Shown here piece by piece: positions 50,344 to 59,405 of a stretch of DNA of 64,000 nt; the first letter of the stretch is position 1; each line of letters starts with the position of its first letter. This DNA is from Bacillota bacterium. GTDB taxonomy: Bacteria > Bacillota > UBA4882 > UBA8346. The stretch spans positions 7,189 through 71,188 of the forward strand of contig JAEYGI010000008.1 of NCBI GenBank assembly GCA_023402395.1, given 5' to 3'. The position numbers and the translations under genes are program-made. Below the pieces are notes generated by a model, which saw nothing but the letters and a program-made list of their open reading frames with translations, had not been told where the DNA came from and ran no database searches.

Positions 50344-51881
50344 AAGCTAAAACTCGCTCGAAGGGTAAAGCCAGGGGGAGGAAACGGTCGTGGCCGTTGT
50401 CTCCGAACACCAAGACGGCATTGCTTTTCTACCTGGCATTCACCGTCCTGTTGGTCGCCACGGTGCATTGGTCTGGCGCCGGAACGGCGCCGGTCGTCAA
50501 ACCCGCTGACAGCAATTTCGTATTTGACCGTCCAGGCGTGGTCGATCTAGTCTTCCTCCAGGATTCGCTGGAGGAGGCCTGGCGTTATCTGCTGGCGGAG
50601 AAGGGGTTGAACTCCGACCAACTGCTGCGGCGCGAGGAGAGCCGGTTGATGGTCAGGCGGACCCCCCGGAACGAATTGCGCTGGATTCAATCGGTCAGCC
50701 GCCTGGAATTGCCGCCGGCTCCGGACGAAACGTTACTGGTCGATCTGGGCTGGGAGTGGAAACGGCTGCTGTCCGCGCAAGGGTTGACGGTCCGGCCGGC
50801 CCATTGGGGCCTGGCCAACCAGCGGCTCTGGCTGAGGTTGGAAAGCGAGGCCCAGGTCCGGGTCACCGGTGACCAAGCTACTCTTCCCTGCGCCAAATTG
50901 ACCATTATTCAACCGTTGACCGGCGCTACCGGGAAGGGTTGGAATTGGCGCGGCTTGATCCCGGAGCCGTTGCCGGAATTGAAACCGACGGAACGGCCCC
51001 CGGCGGTTGCTCTTACCCCGGAACCGAGCCCGCAGATCACGCCCAAGGTCACGCCGAAGCTTGCACCGAAGATCGGACCCAAGATTGCGCCGAAGATCGA
51101 GCCGAGGGCCACACCCAAGATCGCGCCGAAGATCGCGCCTTCGCCCCGGGTGGAACCGAAAGCGACCGCCAGGCCGAAAGTGGCCCGGCCCCAGTTGCCG
51201 CAGTTCAAGCGGCGCGCCAAAGCCGCGCTGATCATTGACGATGTGGGCTTCGTCCGGGGGCCGGCCGACGCCATGCTGAAGGTGCCGGCCCGGTTGACCT
51301 GGGCGTTCCTGCCGTTTACTCCGTATGATGAGGAGTATCAGGCGGCCGCCAGGGAACGGGGCTTTGAGATCATCCTTCATTTGCCCCTGGAGCCGCTCAA
51401 TCAAACGGCCAACCCCGGTCCGGGACTGATCCGGTCCGATTGGCCGGAGGAGAAGATATTGGAACAGCTCGACGCTGATCTGGCGGAGGTTCCGGGCGCG
51501 GTCGGCCTGAATAACCATATGGGTTCCCTCGGCACCAGCAATGAGCGGTTGATGGATATTTTGCTGAAAGCCGTCAAGCGTAAGAAGCTGTTCTTCGTGG
51601 ACAGCAATACCGGGGATCACGACCATCCCCCGGTAGTAGAAAAGTATGCCCGCAAGAATCGGGTTCCGTTCGCCCGGAACCAGGTGTTTATCGACAACTC
51701 CAGCGACTTGGAGCAAAAAAAGGCGGCGCTGCGCCGGCTGATCAAGCTCGCCCTGGAACAGGGGGAAGCGGTCGGCATCGGCCATGTCCGGGAGGGAACG
51801 GCCGAGGCGATCATTGCGATGCTGCCGGAGTTTGCCAAGGCCGGGGTGGAGATCGTGCCGGTGTCGGAGTTGGTTAAGTAG
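50340..51881 (+). CDS. Divergent polysaccharide deacetylase family protein
   Basis: A 513-residue protein: basic N-terminus, one TM helix (LLFYLAFTVLLVATVHW), an unassigned domain of about 150 residues, a linker of repeated PKIAPKI / PKVTPKL units (about residues 220-285), then a YibQ/DUF610-type deacetylase fold (AALIIDDVGFVRGPADAML, EIILHLPLEPLNQ, GLNNHMGSLGTSN, FFVDSNTGDHD, VGIGHVREGTAEAI). The family is related to NodB deacetylases and is found near ftsEX, envC and ctpA in Gram-negatives as well, so a septal wall role is likely. TTG start overlaps ctp. Confidence 0.9.
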   Translation: MKAKTRSKGKARGRKRSWPLSPNTKTALLFYLAFTVLLVATVHWSGAGTAPVVKPADSNFVFDRPGVVDLVFLQDSLEEAWRYLLAEKGLNSDQLLRREESRLMVRRTPRNELRWIQSVSRLELPPAPDETLLVDLGWEWKRLLSAQGLTVRPAHWGLANQRLWLRLESEAQVRVTGDQATLPCAKLTIIQPLTGATGKGWNWRGLIPEPLPELKPTERPPAVALTPEPSPQITPKVTPKLAPKIGPKIAPKIEPRATPKIAPKIAPSPRVEPKATARPKVARPQLPQFKRRAKAALIIDDVGFVRGPADAMLKVPARLTWAFLPFTPYDEEYQAAARERGFEIILHLPLEPLNQTANPGPGLIRSDWPEEKILEQLDADLAEVPGAVGLNNHMGSLGTSNERLMDILLKAVKRKKLFFVDSNTGDHDHPPVVEKYARKNRVPFARNQVFIDNSSDLEQKKAALRRLIKLALEQGEAVGIGHVREGTAEAIIAMLPEFAKAGVEIVPVSELVK

Positions 51882-51907
51882 GCGTCAAGACAATATAAAT
51901 AAATCTA

Positions 51908-51934
51908 CCGGCCCCGCATGGGGTCGGTTTTTTT
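51908..51934 (+). terminator. Terminator of the ftsE-deacetylase block
   Basis: Stem CCGGCCCC / GGGGTCGG (one G-T pair), loop GCAT, followed by seven T. Confidence 0.9.
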
Positions 51935-51944
51935 GTAGGCTGGT

Positions 51945-52532
51945 TTGATGGGGGTCACGGTTCCGTCGGTGAGCGACTTTAGAAACCCGTTCCAAGGGCG
52001 GCCGGAGTTGATTGGGGCGACGCCAGAAGTGATCGGCCGGGGAAGGCAACAGATCCGTGGTCCCGATCAACTGATCGGACCCCCTCTCCATCTGATCCGG
52101 CGAGCCGATCAGTTGATCCAAAGGCCGGATCACTTGATCGGGGAGATGGCTCAGTTGATCCAAGTATTGGATCAGTTGATCAAAGTGTCCGATCAACTGA
52201 TCCGGGCGCCGGATCAGATTGGGGCGGAGTCGCTCCAAGTGATCCGGGAGGTGGATCAGATGATCGAAAGCGTGGATCACTTGATCGGGGAGACGGATCA
52301 GTTGATCGAAGTGTCCGATCAATTGATCTGGGCGCCGGATCAGATGGAGCGGGAGTTGCTCCAGTTGATCGTGAACCCGGATCAATTGATTTGTGCCGTC
52401 GAGCAGAAAAAAGGACTGATCCATGAACCGTTGCACCGGGAGATCAATTACCGGCTGGTGGAAGCCATGCTTTTACGCAATGACTTCATATCGGCTTCCC
52501 GGTATTATGACATTTACCGGAATGAACTATGA
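51945..52532 (+). CDS. Possible heptad-repeat protein (DQLI repeats)
   Basis: A 195-residue open frame whose residues about 41-149 are sixteen consecutive 7-residue units of the form xxxDQLI (for example RRADQLI, KVSDQLI, RAPDQLI). The non-repeat C-terminus (HREINYRLVEAMLLRNDFIS, then ASRYYDIYRNEL) looks like a genuine amphipathic helical end. Units with V or L at the fourth position after the leucine could make a coiled coil, but several contain proline. Against it: no clear ribosome site at ATG 51945, and it begins 11 bases behind a strong terminator. The opposite strand is also open (51885-52436) with DQLI units because the core is nearly palindromic. Coding status uncertain. Confidence 0.4.
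   Translation: MMGVTVPSVSDFRNPFQGRPELIGATPEVIGRGRQQIRGPDQLIGPPLHLIRRADQLIQRPDHLIGEMAQLIQVLDQLIKVSDQLIRAPDQIGAESLQVIREVDQMIESVDHLIGETDQLIEVSDQLIWAPDQMERELLQLIVNPDQLICAVEQKKGLIHEPLHREINYRLVEAMLLRNDFISASRYYDIYRNEL
52065..52391. repeat. Sixteen-unit 21-bp array of near-palindromic GATC-N4-GATC
   Basis: Cores such as GATCAGTTGATC, GATCAACTGATC, GATCACTTGATC and GATCAATTGATC recur at exactly 21-base steps (52065, 52086, 52107 and so on to 52380). A few units have decayed (for example at 52086, 52212, 52233, 52338). The nine bases between cores vary. 21 bp is two helical turns, so all cores face the same side of the DNA; it is also seven codons. Confidence 0.95.
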
Positions 52533-52640
52533 AAGAAATTGCGGTTCGAACCGGATGAAACGCTCCGGAAAATGATGGGAGGAGAATTTACGGCACAACT
52601 TTTCATTTAGCTAGTTTTTTTGAAATGACACATCGTTTGG

Positions 52641-52684
52641 ATTATACATCAAAGCCTTTGATATCAAGGGTTTTGATGTATAAT
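52641..52684. repeat. 44-bp nested palindrome before uvrB
   Basis: A 13-bp perfect outer arm (ATTATACATCAAA / TTTGATGTATAAT) encloses a nearly palindromic centre, CCTTTGATATCAAGGG. It could be a large hairpin or a repressor site. No gene overlaps it. Confidence 0.8.
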
Positions 52685-52799
52685 TGGCAGCCGCGGTTAA
52701 GTGAAACCCGGTATGTGTGCATCAATCCGGCCTACGTCCGTGTTGACGTTTTTGTAACGGAAATGTAATCTCCTGGAGGAGGATTTGCCGTCTCGTTAT

Positions 52800-52813
52800 C
52801 GAATATATGTTCG
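52800..52813 (+). promoter_or_regulatory. LexA/DinR (SOS) box of uvrB
   Basis: CGAATATATGTTCG matches the Firmicute SOS box CGAAC-N4-GTTCG apart from one base. It abuts the -35 element of the uvrB promoter, so bound LexA would block it. Confidence 0.8.
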
Positions 52814-52814
52814 G

Positions 52815-52842
52815 TTGAAGAGTGTTCTACTTGGGGTATAAT
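52815..52842 (+). promoter_or_regulatory. uvrB promoter
   Basis: TTGAAG (52815-52820), 16-base spacer, TATAAT (52837-52842). The start site would fall near 52849, leaving a leader of only about 14 bases with GAGGTG in it. Confidence 0.75.
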
Positions 52843-52862
52843 GGGTGGGTGAGGTGTTGCCA

Positions 52863-54842
52863 TTGGATCAGAAGTTTGTGTTGCGCTCCGAATACGAGCC
52901 CCGCGGCGATCAGCCGGAAGCCATCGCCAAGCTGGCGAAAGGGGTCCGCTCCGGGCTCCGGGAACAGGTGTTGCTGGGCGTGACCGGTTCCGGGAAAACC
53001 TTCACCATGGCCAAGGTGATTGAGGAAGTTCAAATGCCAACGCTGGTCCTGGCCCACAATAAGACCCTGGCCGCCCAGCTGTACAGCGAATTCAAGGAGT
53101 TTTTCCCGGATAACGCGGTGGAATACTTCGTCAGTTATTACGATTATTATCAACCGGAAGCGTATGTGCCGCAGACGGATCTCTATATCGAAAAGGATTC
53201 AAGCATTAACGACGAGATCGAACGATTGCGCCACGCGGCCACCTCGTCCCTGTTCCAGCGGAAGGACGTGGTGATCGTAGCCAGCGTCTCCTGCATCTAT
53301 GGCCTGGGTTCGCCGGAGGATTACGAGGCGATGACCCTGTCGTTGAAGTCGGGCGAGTTCAGGGAGAGGGGCCAGATCCTCCGCCGCTTGGTGGGGATCC
53401 AGTATAGCCGGAACGACATGGGATTTACCCGGGGCACCTTCCGGGTCCGGGGCGACGTGATCGAGCTGATCCCGATTTACGGCGAGAATATCATCCGTTT
53501 TGAACTCTTCGGGGACGAGGTCGAGAAGATTTTGGAGGTCGATCCGCTCACCGGCGAGGTTTTGCAGCAGATGGAAGAGATTATGATCTACCCCGCCACC
53601 CACTATATCACCTCCGAAGAGAAACGGAAGGCGGCGGTCCAGTCCATCGAGGCCGAACTGGAAGAGCGGCTCCGCTACTTCCGGGACAACGGGAGGCTCC
53701 TGGAGGCGCAGCGGCTGGAGCAGCGGACCCGCTTCGACCTGGAGATGATGAACGAAGTCGGGTTCTGCCAGGGGATCGAGAATTATTCGCGCCATCTGAC
53801 CGGCCGCGGCCCGGGCGAAGCCCCGGCGACGCTGCTCGACTATTTTCCGAAAGATTTTCTGATGTTCATCGATGAATCCCATATCTCGGTGCCCCAGATC
53901 GGCGGAATGTACGCCGGGGACCGCTCGCGCAAGGAGACGCTGGTCGGCTACGGGTTCCGGCTGCCGTCGGCCCTTGATAACCGGCCGCTCCGGTTCGACG
54001 AGTTTGAGGGCCGGGTCAATCAGCTAGTCTATGTCTCCGCCACTCCCGGACCTTACGAGATGAAACGGACCGAGCAGGTCGTGGAGCAGATTATCCGTCC
54101 CACCGGCCTGGTCGACCCGGAGATCGACATCCGGCCGGTCAAGGGGCAGATTGACGACTTGATGGAAGAGATCCGGGTCCGGGTCGACCGGAACGAGCGG
54201 GTGCTGGTGACCACCCTCACCAAGAAAATGGCCGAGGATCTCACCGAGTACCTGGACGGGGTCGGAATCCGGGTCCGCTATCTGCATTCGGAGATCAATA
54301 CCCTGGACCGGATGGTGATCATCCGCGATTTGCGAATAGGCAAATTCGACGTGCTGGTCGGAATCAACCTGCTCCGGGAGGGATTGGACTTGCCGGAAGT
54401 GTCGCTGGTGGCGATCCTCGACGCCGACAAGGAAGGATTCTTGCGGTCGGAGACCTCGCTGGTCCAGACCATCGGCCGGGCCGCCCGGAACGTGCAGGGC
54501 CGGGTAATCATGTATGCCGACAAGGTGACCGACTCCATGAAGCGGGCTATTGACGAAACGGACCGCAGGCGCGCCAAACAGATGCGGTTCAATGAGGAGA
54601 ACGGGATTACGCCGGAGACGGTGCGCAAAGCGGTCCGGGATCTGATCAGCACCGAGCAGGCGGCCGAGGAGAAGGTGGCCTATGAGGCGCGGCAATTGCA
54701 GAAGTTGACCCCGGCCGAGATCAAGGCCAAGATCGACGCCCTGGAAACGGAGATGCTCAAGGCCGCCGCCGATCTGGAGTTCGAGAAGGCCGCCGGGTTG
54801 CGCGATGAGATGCGGAGCTGGGCCAAGTTGTTGGGAGAGTAA
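52863..54842 (+). CDS. uvrB: Excinuclease ABC subunit B
   Basis: A 659-residue UvrB, the damage-verification helicase of nucleotide excision repair. Walker A is LLGVTGSGKTFTMAKV. The DNA-clamping beta-hairpin is YYDYYQPEAYVPQTD, helicase motifs include LMFIDESHISVPQI and TIGRAARNVQGRVI, and the C-terminal UVR motif binds UvrC (LEFEKAAGLRDEM). Start at TTG 52863 with GAGGTG 6 bases upstream; a GTG six codons earlier would lie in that region. LexA-controlled. Confidence 0.98.
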   Translation: MDQKFVLRSEYEPRGDQPEAIAKLAKGVRSGLREQVLLGVTGSGKTFTMAKVIEEVQMPTLVLAHNKTLAAQLYSEFKEFFPDNAVEYFVSYYDYYQPEAYVPQTDLYIEKDSSINDEIERLRHAATSSLFQRKDVVIVASVSCIYGLGSPEDYEAMTLSLKSGEFRERGQILRRLVGIQYSRNDMGFTRGTFRVRGDVIELIPIYGENIIRFELFGDEVEKILEVDPLTGEVLQQMEEIMIYPATHYITSEEKRKAAVQSIEAELEERLRYFRDNGRLLEAQRLEQRTRFDLEMMNEVGFCQGIENYSRHLTGRGPGEAPATLLDYFPKDFLMFIDESHISVPQIGGMYAGDRSRKETLVGYGFRLPSALDNRPLRFDEFEGRVNQLVYVSATPGPYEMKRTEQVVEQIIRPTGLVDPEIDIRPVKGQIDDLMEEIRVRVDRNERVLVTTLTKKMAEDLTEYLDGVGIRVRYLHSEINTLDRMVIIRDLRIGKFDVLVGINLLREGLDLPEVSLVAILDADKEGFLRSETSLVQTIGRAARNVQGRVIMYADKVTDSMKRAIDETDRRRAKQMRFNEENGITPETVRKAVRDLISTEQAAEEKVAYEARQLQKLTPAEIKAKIDALETEMLKAAADLEFEKAAGLRDEMRSWAKLLGE

Positions 54843-55061
54843 AGTAAATCAGAAAGTATTTTTACTGAATCTCTAGTTTGAACAGTAAGCCATTAAAAAG
54901 AAAATGAAAGCAAGACTCCTCCCGGCGCTGTGAAAGCCGAAGCGCCGGACGGCTATCCAGAGACTAATGAACTCCTTTACTTGGCGCTACTAAAACTAAG
55001 GTTTATGCTGAGTGAGCTAAGATATTTTCTCAATCTATTTATTTTTTATCGGAGGCTTTTC

Positions 55062-57884
55062 ATGTCCAGTAACGTGATTCGAATCAAGGGAGCCAGGGAG
55101 CATAATCTGAAAAATATCGACCTGGAGATTCCGCGCGATCGCCTGGTGGTCTTCACCGGATTGTCCGGGTCGGGCAAGTCCTCGCTGGCGTTCGATACCA
55201 TTTACGCCGAGGGGCAGCGGCGCTACGTGGAGTCACTGTCCGCCTATGCCCGGCAGTTTCTGGGGCAGATGGACAAGCCGGACGTTGATTCCATCGACGG
55301 GTTGTCGCCGGCCATCTCCATCGATCAAAAGACCACCTCCAACAATCCGCGCTCCACAGTAGGCACGGTCACCGAAATCTATGATTATCTGCGGCTTCTC
55401 TACGCCCGGATCGGCCATCCGCACTGCCCGGACTGCGGTAATCCCATTACTCAGCAAACGGTGGAGCAGATCGTCGATCAAGTGCTGGCCATGGCGGAGG
55501 GAACCCGGTTCATGGTGCTGGCGCCGGTGGTCCGGCGGCGGAAAGGCGAGTATGACAAGCTGTTCGAGGATCTGAAGAAGGACGGCTTCGCCCGGGTCCG
55601 GGTCGACGGGGAGATCAAGGAACTGACCGAGACCATTTCCCTTGAAAAATACAAGCAGCATACCATCGAAGTGGTGGTTGACCGGCTGATCCTCAAGCCC
55701 GATCTTGGCCAGCGGCTGGCCGACTCGGTGGAATTGGCGCTGAAGCTCGCCAAGGGCTTGGTGACCATTCTGACCACTGACGGCGGGGAGTTTCTCTTCA
55801 GCGAAAAGTTCGCCTGCCCGGACTGCGGGTTCAGCTTCGAAGAACTGACGCCCCGGATGTTCTCGTTCAACAGCCCTTACGGCGCCTGCCCCGACTGTTC
55901 GGGGCTGGGAATGAAGATGGAGATTGATCCGGAGATGGTCATCGACAAATCCCGGTCCTTAAACGAGGGCGGGATCAAGGTCTGGAGCGCGGACCAGGAA
56001 TCCTGGTCCCTGCAATACCTGCGGGCCGTGGCCAAACATTACGGGATCGACCCTGATAAGCCGCTGAAGAAGCTGACTCCCGAGCAACTGGACGTGCTGC
56101 TCTACGGCACCCGGGGCGAGAAGATTGAAATCGCTTATCAGGGGCATAACCGGGAGTTCAAGCATATGGCGGCCTTCGAAGGCGTAGCCAACAATCTGGA
56201 ACGCCGTTACAAGGAGACCAACTCCGAGCCGATGCGGCACGAGATTGAAAAATTCATGAAGGTCAAACCCTGCGCCGCTTGCGGCGGCTCCCGCCTGAAA
56301 AAGGAGAGCCTGTCGGTGTTTATCGGCGGCTTGAATATCAGTCAGTTCACCGCCAAGTCGGTATTGGACGCCCGGGATTTCCTGAACGGCTTGCAACTGT
56401 CGGAACGGGAGACGGCCATTGCCCGGCTGATCCAGAAAGAACTCAACGAGCGGCTGGGATTTCTGATCAATGTGGGACTCGACTACCTGACCCTGGATCG
56501 GGCGGCCGGAACCCTTTCGGGCGGCGAAGCCCAGCGGATCCGGCTGGCGACCCAAATCGGCTCCTCGCTGGTGGGCGTGCTCTATATCCTGGATGAGCCC
56601 AGTATCGGGCTGCATCAACGGGACAACCGCCGTCTGATCGAGACCCTGAAGGGATTGCGCGATCTGGGGAATACCATTGTCGTGGTCGAGCACGACGAGG
56701 ATATGATCCGCGAGGCCGACTTCATTGTCGACATCGGCCCCGGCGCCGGAGTGCACGGCGGCGTGGTGGTGGCCGCCGGCGATCTGGATACGATTCTGGC
56801 GACGCCGGATTCGGTCACCGGCCAGTACCTGTCGGGCCGGAAACGGATCGAGGTTCCGAAGCGGCGGCGCCAACCCAACGGCAAACAACTTGAGATCAAA
56901 GGCGCCCGGCAGCACAACCTGAAAAAGATAAACGTCAAAATTCCGCTCGGCCTCTTTGTCTGCGTCACCGGCGTCTCCGGCTCCGGAAAGAGTACGCTGG
57001 TCAATGACATTCTTTACCCGGTGGCCGCCACCCGGCTGAACCGGGCGAGCACTCTCGATCCCGGCGCCCATGAAGCCATCCTGGGACTGGAGCATCTGGA
57101 GAAAGTGATCGACATCGACCAGTCGCCGATCGGACGGACTCCCCGGTCCAATCCGGCGACCTACACCGGGGTTTTCGATCCGATCCGGGAGCTGTTCGCC
57201 GAAACGCCCGAGGCCAAGATGCGCGGCTACACCATGGGCCGCTTCTCCTTCAATGTCAAGGGGGGCCGGTGCGAGGCCTGCGCCGGCGACGGGATCATCA
57301 AGATTGAGATGCATTTCTTGCCCGACGTCTATGTGCCCTGCGAGGTCTGCAAGGGCAAACGCTACAACCGGGAGACCCTGGAAGTCAAGTACAAGGGGAA
57401 GACCATCTCTGAGGTGCTGGAGATGACCGTCGAGGAAGCGCTGGAGTTCTTCTACAATATCCCGAAGGTCAAGCGGAAGCTGCAGACCCTGCACGACGTG
57501 GGGCTGGACTATGTCAAGCTCGGCCAGCCGGCCACCACCCTCTCCGGCGGCGAAGCGCAGCGGGTGAAGCTGGCCACCGAGCTCTCGCGCCGGTCCAACG
57601 GCAAGACCCTTTATATCCTGGACGAGCCCACCACCGGCCTGCATTTCGCCGACACCCACAAGTTGCTGGAAGTGCTGGAGCGGCTGGTCGAGGCGGGAGA
57701 CACGGTGCTGGTCATTGAGCACAACCTGGACGTGATTAAAACCGCCGACTACCTGATCGACCTGGGGCCCGAGGGCGGCGAACGGGGCGGCCGGGTGGTC
57801 GCCACCGGAACGCCGGAGGAGATTGCCAAGAATTCGAAGTCGTACACGGGCCAGTTCCTTAAGCCGTTACTGGCCCAAAAGTAA
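55062..57884 (+). CDS. uvrA: Excinuclease ABC subunit A
   Basis: A 940-residue UvrA, the damage-sensing ATPase that loads UvrB. Two ABC modules: Walker A loops FTGLSGSGKSSLAFDT near residue 31 and VTGVSGSGKSTLVND near 636; signatures TLSGGEAQRIRLA and TLSGGEAQRVKLA. Zinc sites: CPDCGNPI region, CPDCGFSF with CPDCSGLG, and CEACAGDG with CEVCKGKRYN. ATG 55062 follows GGAGG. The 220-base gap to uvrB holds no gene, and the two are probably co-transcribed. Confidence 0.98.
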   Translation: MSSNVIRIKGAREHNLKNIDLEIPRDRLVVFTGLSGSGKSSLAFDTIYAEGQRRYVESLSAYARQFLGQMDKPDVDSIDGLSPAISIDQKTTSNNPRSTVGTVTEIYDYLRLLYARIGHPHCPDCGNPITQQTVEQIVDQVLAMAEGTRFMVLAPVVRRRKGEYDKLFEDLKKDGFARVRVDGEIKELTETISLEKYKQHTIEVVVDRLILKPDLGQRLADSVELALKLAKGLVTILTTDGGEFLFSEKFACPDCGFSFEELTPRMFSFNSPYGACPDCSGLGMKMEIDPEMVIDKSRSLNEGGIKVWSADQESWSLQYLRAVAKHYGIDPDKPLKKLTPEQLDVLLYGTRGEKIEIAYQGHNREFKHMAAFEGVANNLERRYKETNSEPMRHEIEKFMKVKPCAACGGSRLKKESLSVFIGGLNISQFTAKSVLDARDFLNGLQLSERETAIARLIQKELNERLGFLINVGLDYLTLDRAAGTLSGGEAQRIRLATQIGSSLVGVLYILDEPSIGLHQRDNRRLIETLKGLRDLGNTIVVVEHDEDMIREADFIVDIGPGAGVHGGVVVAAGDLDTILATPDSVTGQYLSGRKRIEVPKRRRQPNGKQLEIKGARQHNLKKINVKIPLGLFVCVTGVSGSGKSTLVNDILYPVAATRLNRASTLDPGAHEAILGLEHLEKVIDIDQSPIGRTPRSNPATYTGVFDPIRELFAETPEAKMRGYTMGRFSFNVKGGRCEACAGDGIIKIEMHFLPDVYVPCEVCKGKRYNRETLEVKYKGKTISEVLEMTVEEALEFFYNIPKVKRKLQTLHDVGLDYVKLGQPATTLSGGEAQRVKLATELSRRSNGKTLYILDEPTTGLHFADTHKLLEVLERLVEAGDTVLVIEHNLDVIKTADYLIDLGPEGGERGGRVVATGTPEEIAKNSKSYTGQFLKPLLAQK

Positions 57885-58034
57885 TTGAAACCGCTGGCGC
57901 TTTCGGCACTGTTTTTTCCGGAACGGATGGTTGATGAAAAACGTTACTGCCCGTTCTTTTCAACACTCATAATATGATGTGATAAAAATTAATCGCATTA
58001 GGTGATTTCCAACAAAAACAGCACCTACCTTTTT

Positions 58035-58096
58035 ATTATGTATGTGCTGAATATTAATGGTATAAATTATGTATGTGCTGAATATTAATGGTATAA
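58035..58096. repeat. 31-bp perfect tandem duplication
   Basis: ATTATGTATGTGCTGAATAT plus TAATGGTATAA occurs twice head to tail (58035-58065, 58066-58096) with no mismatch. It marks the edge of a low-GC segment after uvrA. Confidence 0.95.
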
Positions 58097-58137
58097 TACG
58101 TAATAAAGAAAATGCTTATTAGGTACGGCTTAATGCC

Positions 58138-58630
58138 TTACCTAATTTTTCCTTCTTCAGTCTCTACCTTATTCACAAAGTCCATATTGTAACGCACAGC
58201 ACCGTGGTCTTTAATTACCGTGCCTCTGGTGATGCGGATTGCCAAAATAATGCAGTTTTCATTCTGTTCATTGTTTGCGTGGTCGTACCATTTAGCAAAT
58301 GCTTCACGAAGTTTAGTCCTTAGCTCAGCGTTTTTCGGGTCTAAAACCCATCCGAGGTTTTCGCCAATTCCATTTCCGGAAAACCACTCGAAGCAAACCG
58401 CAAATGCAACCTCTTTGTTTTGAGCTATCTGCTGCATTTTAGTTGATTTCGCCCAAGTAGTAACATAAAACACGCCGTCTTCATAATAAGCGTCCACATC
58501 ACGGACATAAGGACGGGGTTTTCCGTCAGCGTTCGGTTCCATTGCGATAGTTGAGAGAGAGATGATATTATCTTTTCCGTTGCCGCACTTTTCCTCGATT
58601 AATTTTATTCCTTACTTCGTACCTGCTCAT
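58138..58630 (-). pseudogene. Pyridoxamine 5'-phosphate oxidase-like protein, frameshifted near start
   Basis: The 134-codon frame from 58542 encodes a split-barrel flavin-binding domain (PYVRDVDAYYEDGVFYVTT, KSTKMQQIAQNKEVAFAVCF). A better start, ATG 58630 behind GGAGG, opens MSRYEV but is one base out of phase. Skipping one base near codon 7 gives GIKLIEEKCGNGKDNIISLS and then STIAMEPNADGKPR, a normal N-terminus for the family. So either a one-base insertion has broken the gene, or there is a base error. Starting at 58542 would lose about 29 residues of the barrel. Low GC and foreign-looking, like its neighbour. Confidence 0.7.
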
Positions 58631-58683
58631 TTTTAACTCCTCCTACTAAATTTTTCATCATTTTTGTTATGATTCAAATTACA

Positions 58684-59286
58684 TTACAGCTTCAGCCACA
58701 AAGCGGGACGAACGCCGCCTTTACATTCGCCATCGCTGATGTTGCCTTTCAATATATTGTTGCCCTGGATACCTATATTACCGTCACCGTGGATGTAAAC
58801 GGCTTTTACATTAACGCGTCCGGGCGACCGAAGCCACCACCAAAAACCCCCTTTTTTACCCTCAAGTCTTGCTATTCGCTTACTGTTGTTTTCATCTTTT
58901 CTTTCAAACCAATATTTTTGATTTTTTCCCCGGTTTTGCAGTTTTGAACTGCTATCACCAAAATATTGGCACGCTACTTCCTCAATGCTTAATAAAAATA
59001 TGCTGTCTTGGGTATCTGCTCCGCCTTTTGAACCATACCACTGATTGTCAGGGTTTTTATTTAATACCGGAATTATTCTTGATTTATCAGTTGTGTTGAA
59101 TTTGTTATAAAATTCACCGTTAAGATATTTTCTTAACGAGCAGTCAGCCCATGTTATATCTTTATAAGCGTCATGGTAAGCACGCTGTTCTATAATACAT
59201 TCGGTTATAATCAAAACCGTATTGTTTTGTATGTCAAGCACTCGCCAATCGTAACTGCCAAATGATATTTTATCTCCTACTTGCAT
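58684..59286 (-). CDS. DUF6273-like protein
   Basis: A 200-residue protein with GDKISFGSYDWRVLDIQNNT at the N-terminus and WWWLRSPGRVNVKAVYIHGD then GGVRPALWLKL at the end, the pattern of DUF6273-type domains in gut and rumen Firmicutes. These resemble a sulfatase-modifying/FGE-like or lectin-like fold; function not known. ATG 59286 follows GGGAGG by 5 bases. AT-rich codon use contrasts with the rest of the window, suggesting transfer. No signal peptide. Confidence 0.8.
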   Translation of the reverse strand: MQVGDKISFGSYDWRVLDIQNNTVLIITECIIEQRAYHDAYKDITWADCSLRKYLNGEFYNKFNTTDKSRIIPVLNKNPDNQWYGSKGGADTQDSIFLLSIEEVACQYFGDSSSKLQNRGKNQKYWFERKDENNSKRIARLEGKKGGFWWWLRSPGRVNVKAVYIHGDGNIGIQGNNILKGNISDGECKGGVRPALWLKL

Positions 59287-59405
59287 ATTTACCTCCCATA
59301 CCTAATATAAATTTTCTGCTCTTTACATTATCCGACAAATGTTTATCTGTATTATAATATGACTAATCTAAAAACGCCATCAACATACAGAATGTCGATA
59401 ATCTG

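Noticed and set aside
51885..52436. Minus-strand DQLI repeat frame
   Set aside because: The array core is nearly palindromic so both strands read DQLI. This frame has no ribosome site and ends in the terminator and deacetylase region, so the plus frame was listed instead, with low confidence.
55959..57722. 587-codon minus-strand open frame
   Set aside because: It lies entirely inside uvrA on the opposite strand and has no recognisable domain; long shadows are expected in GC-rich genes.
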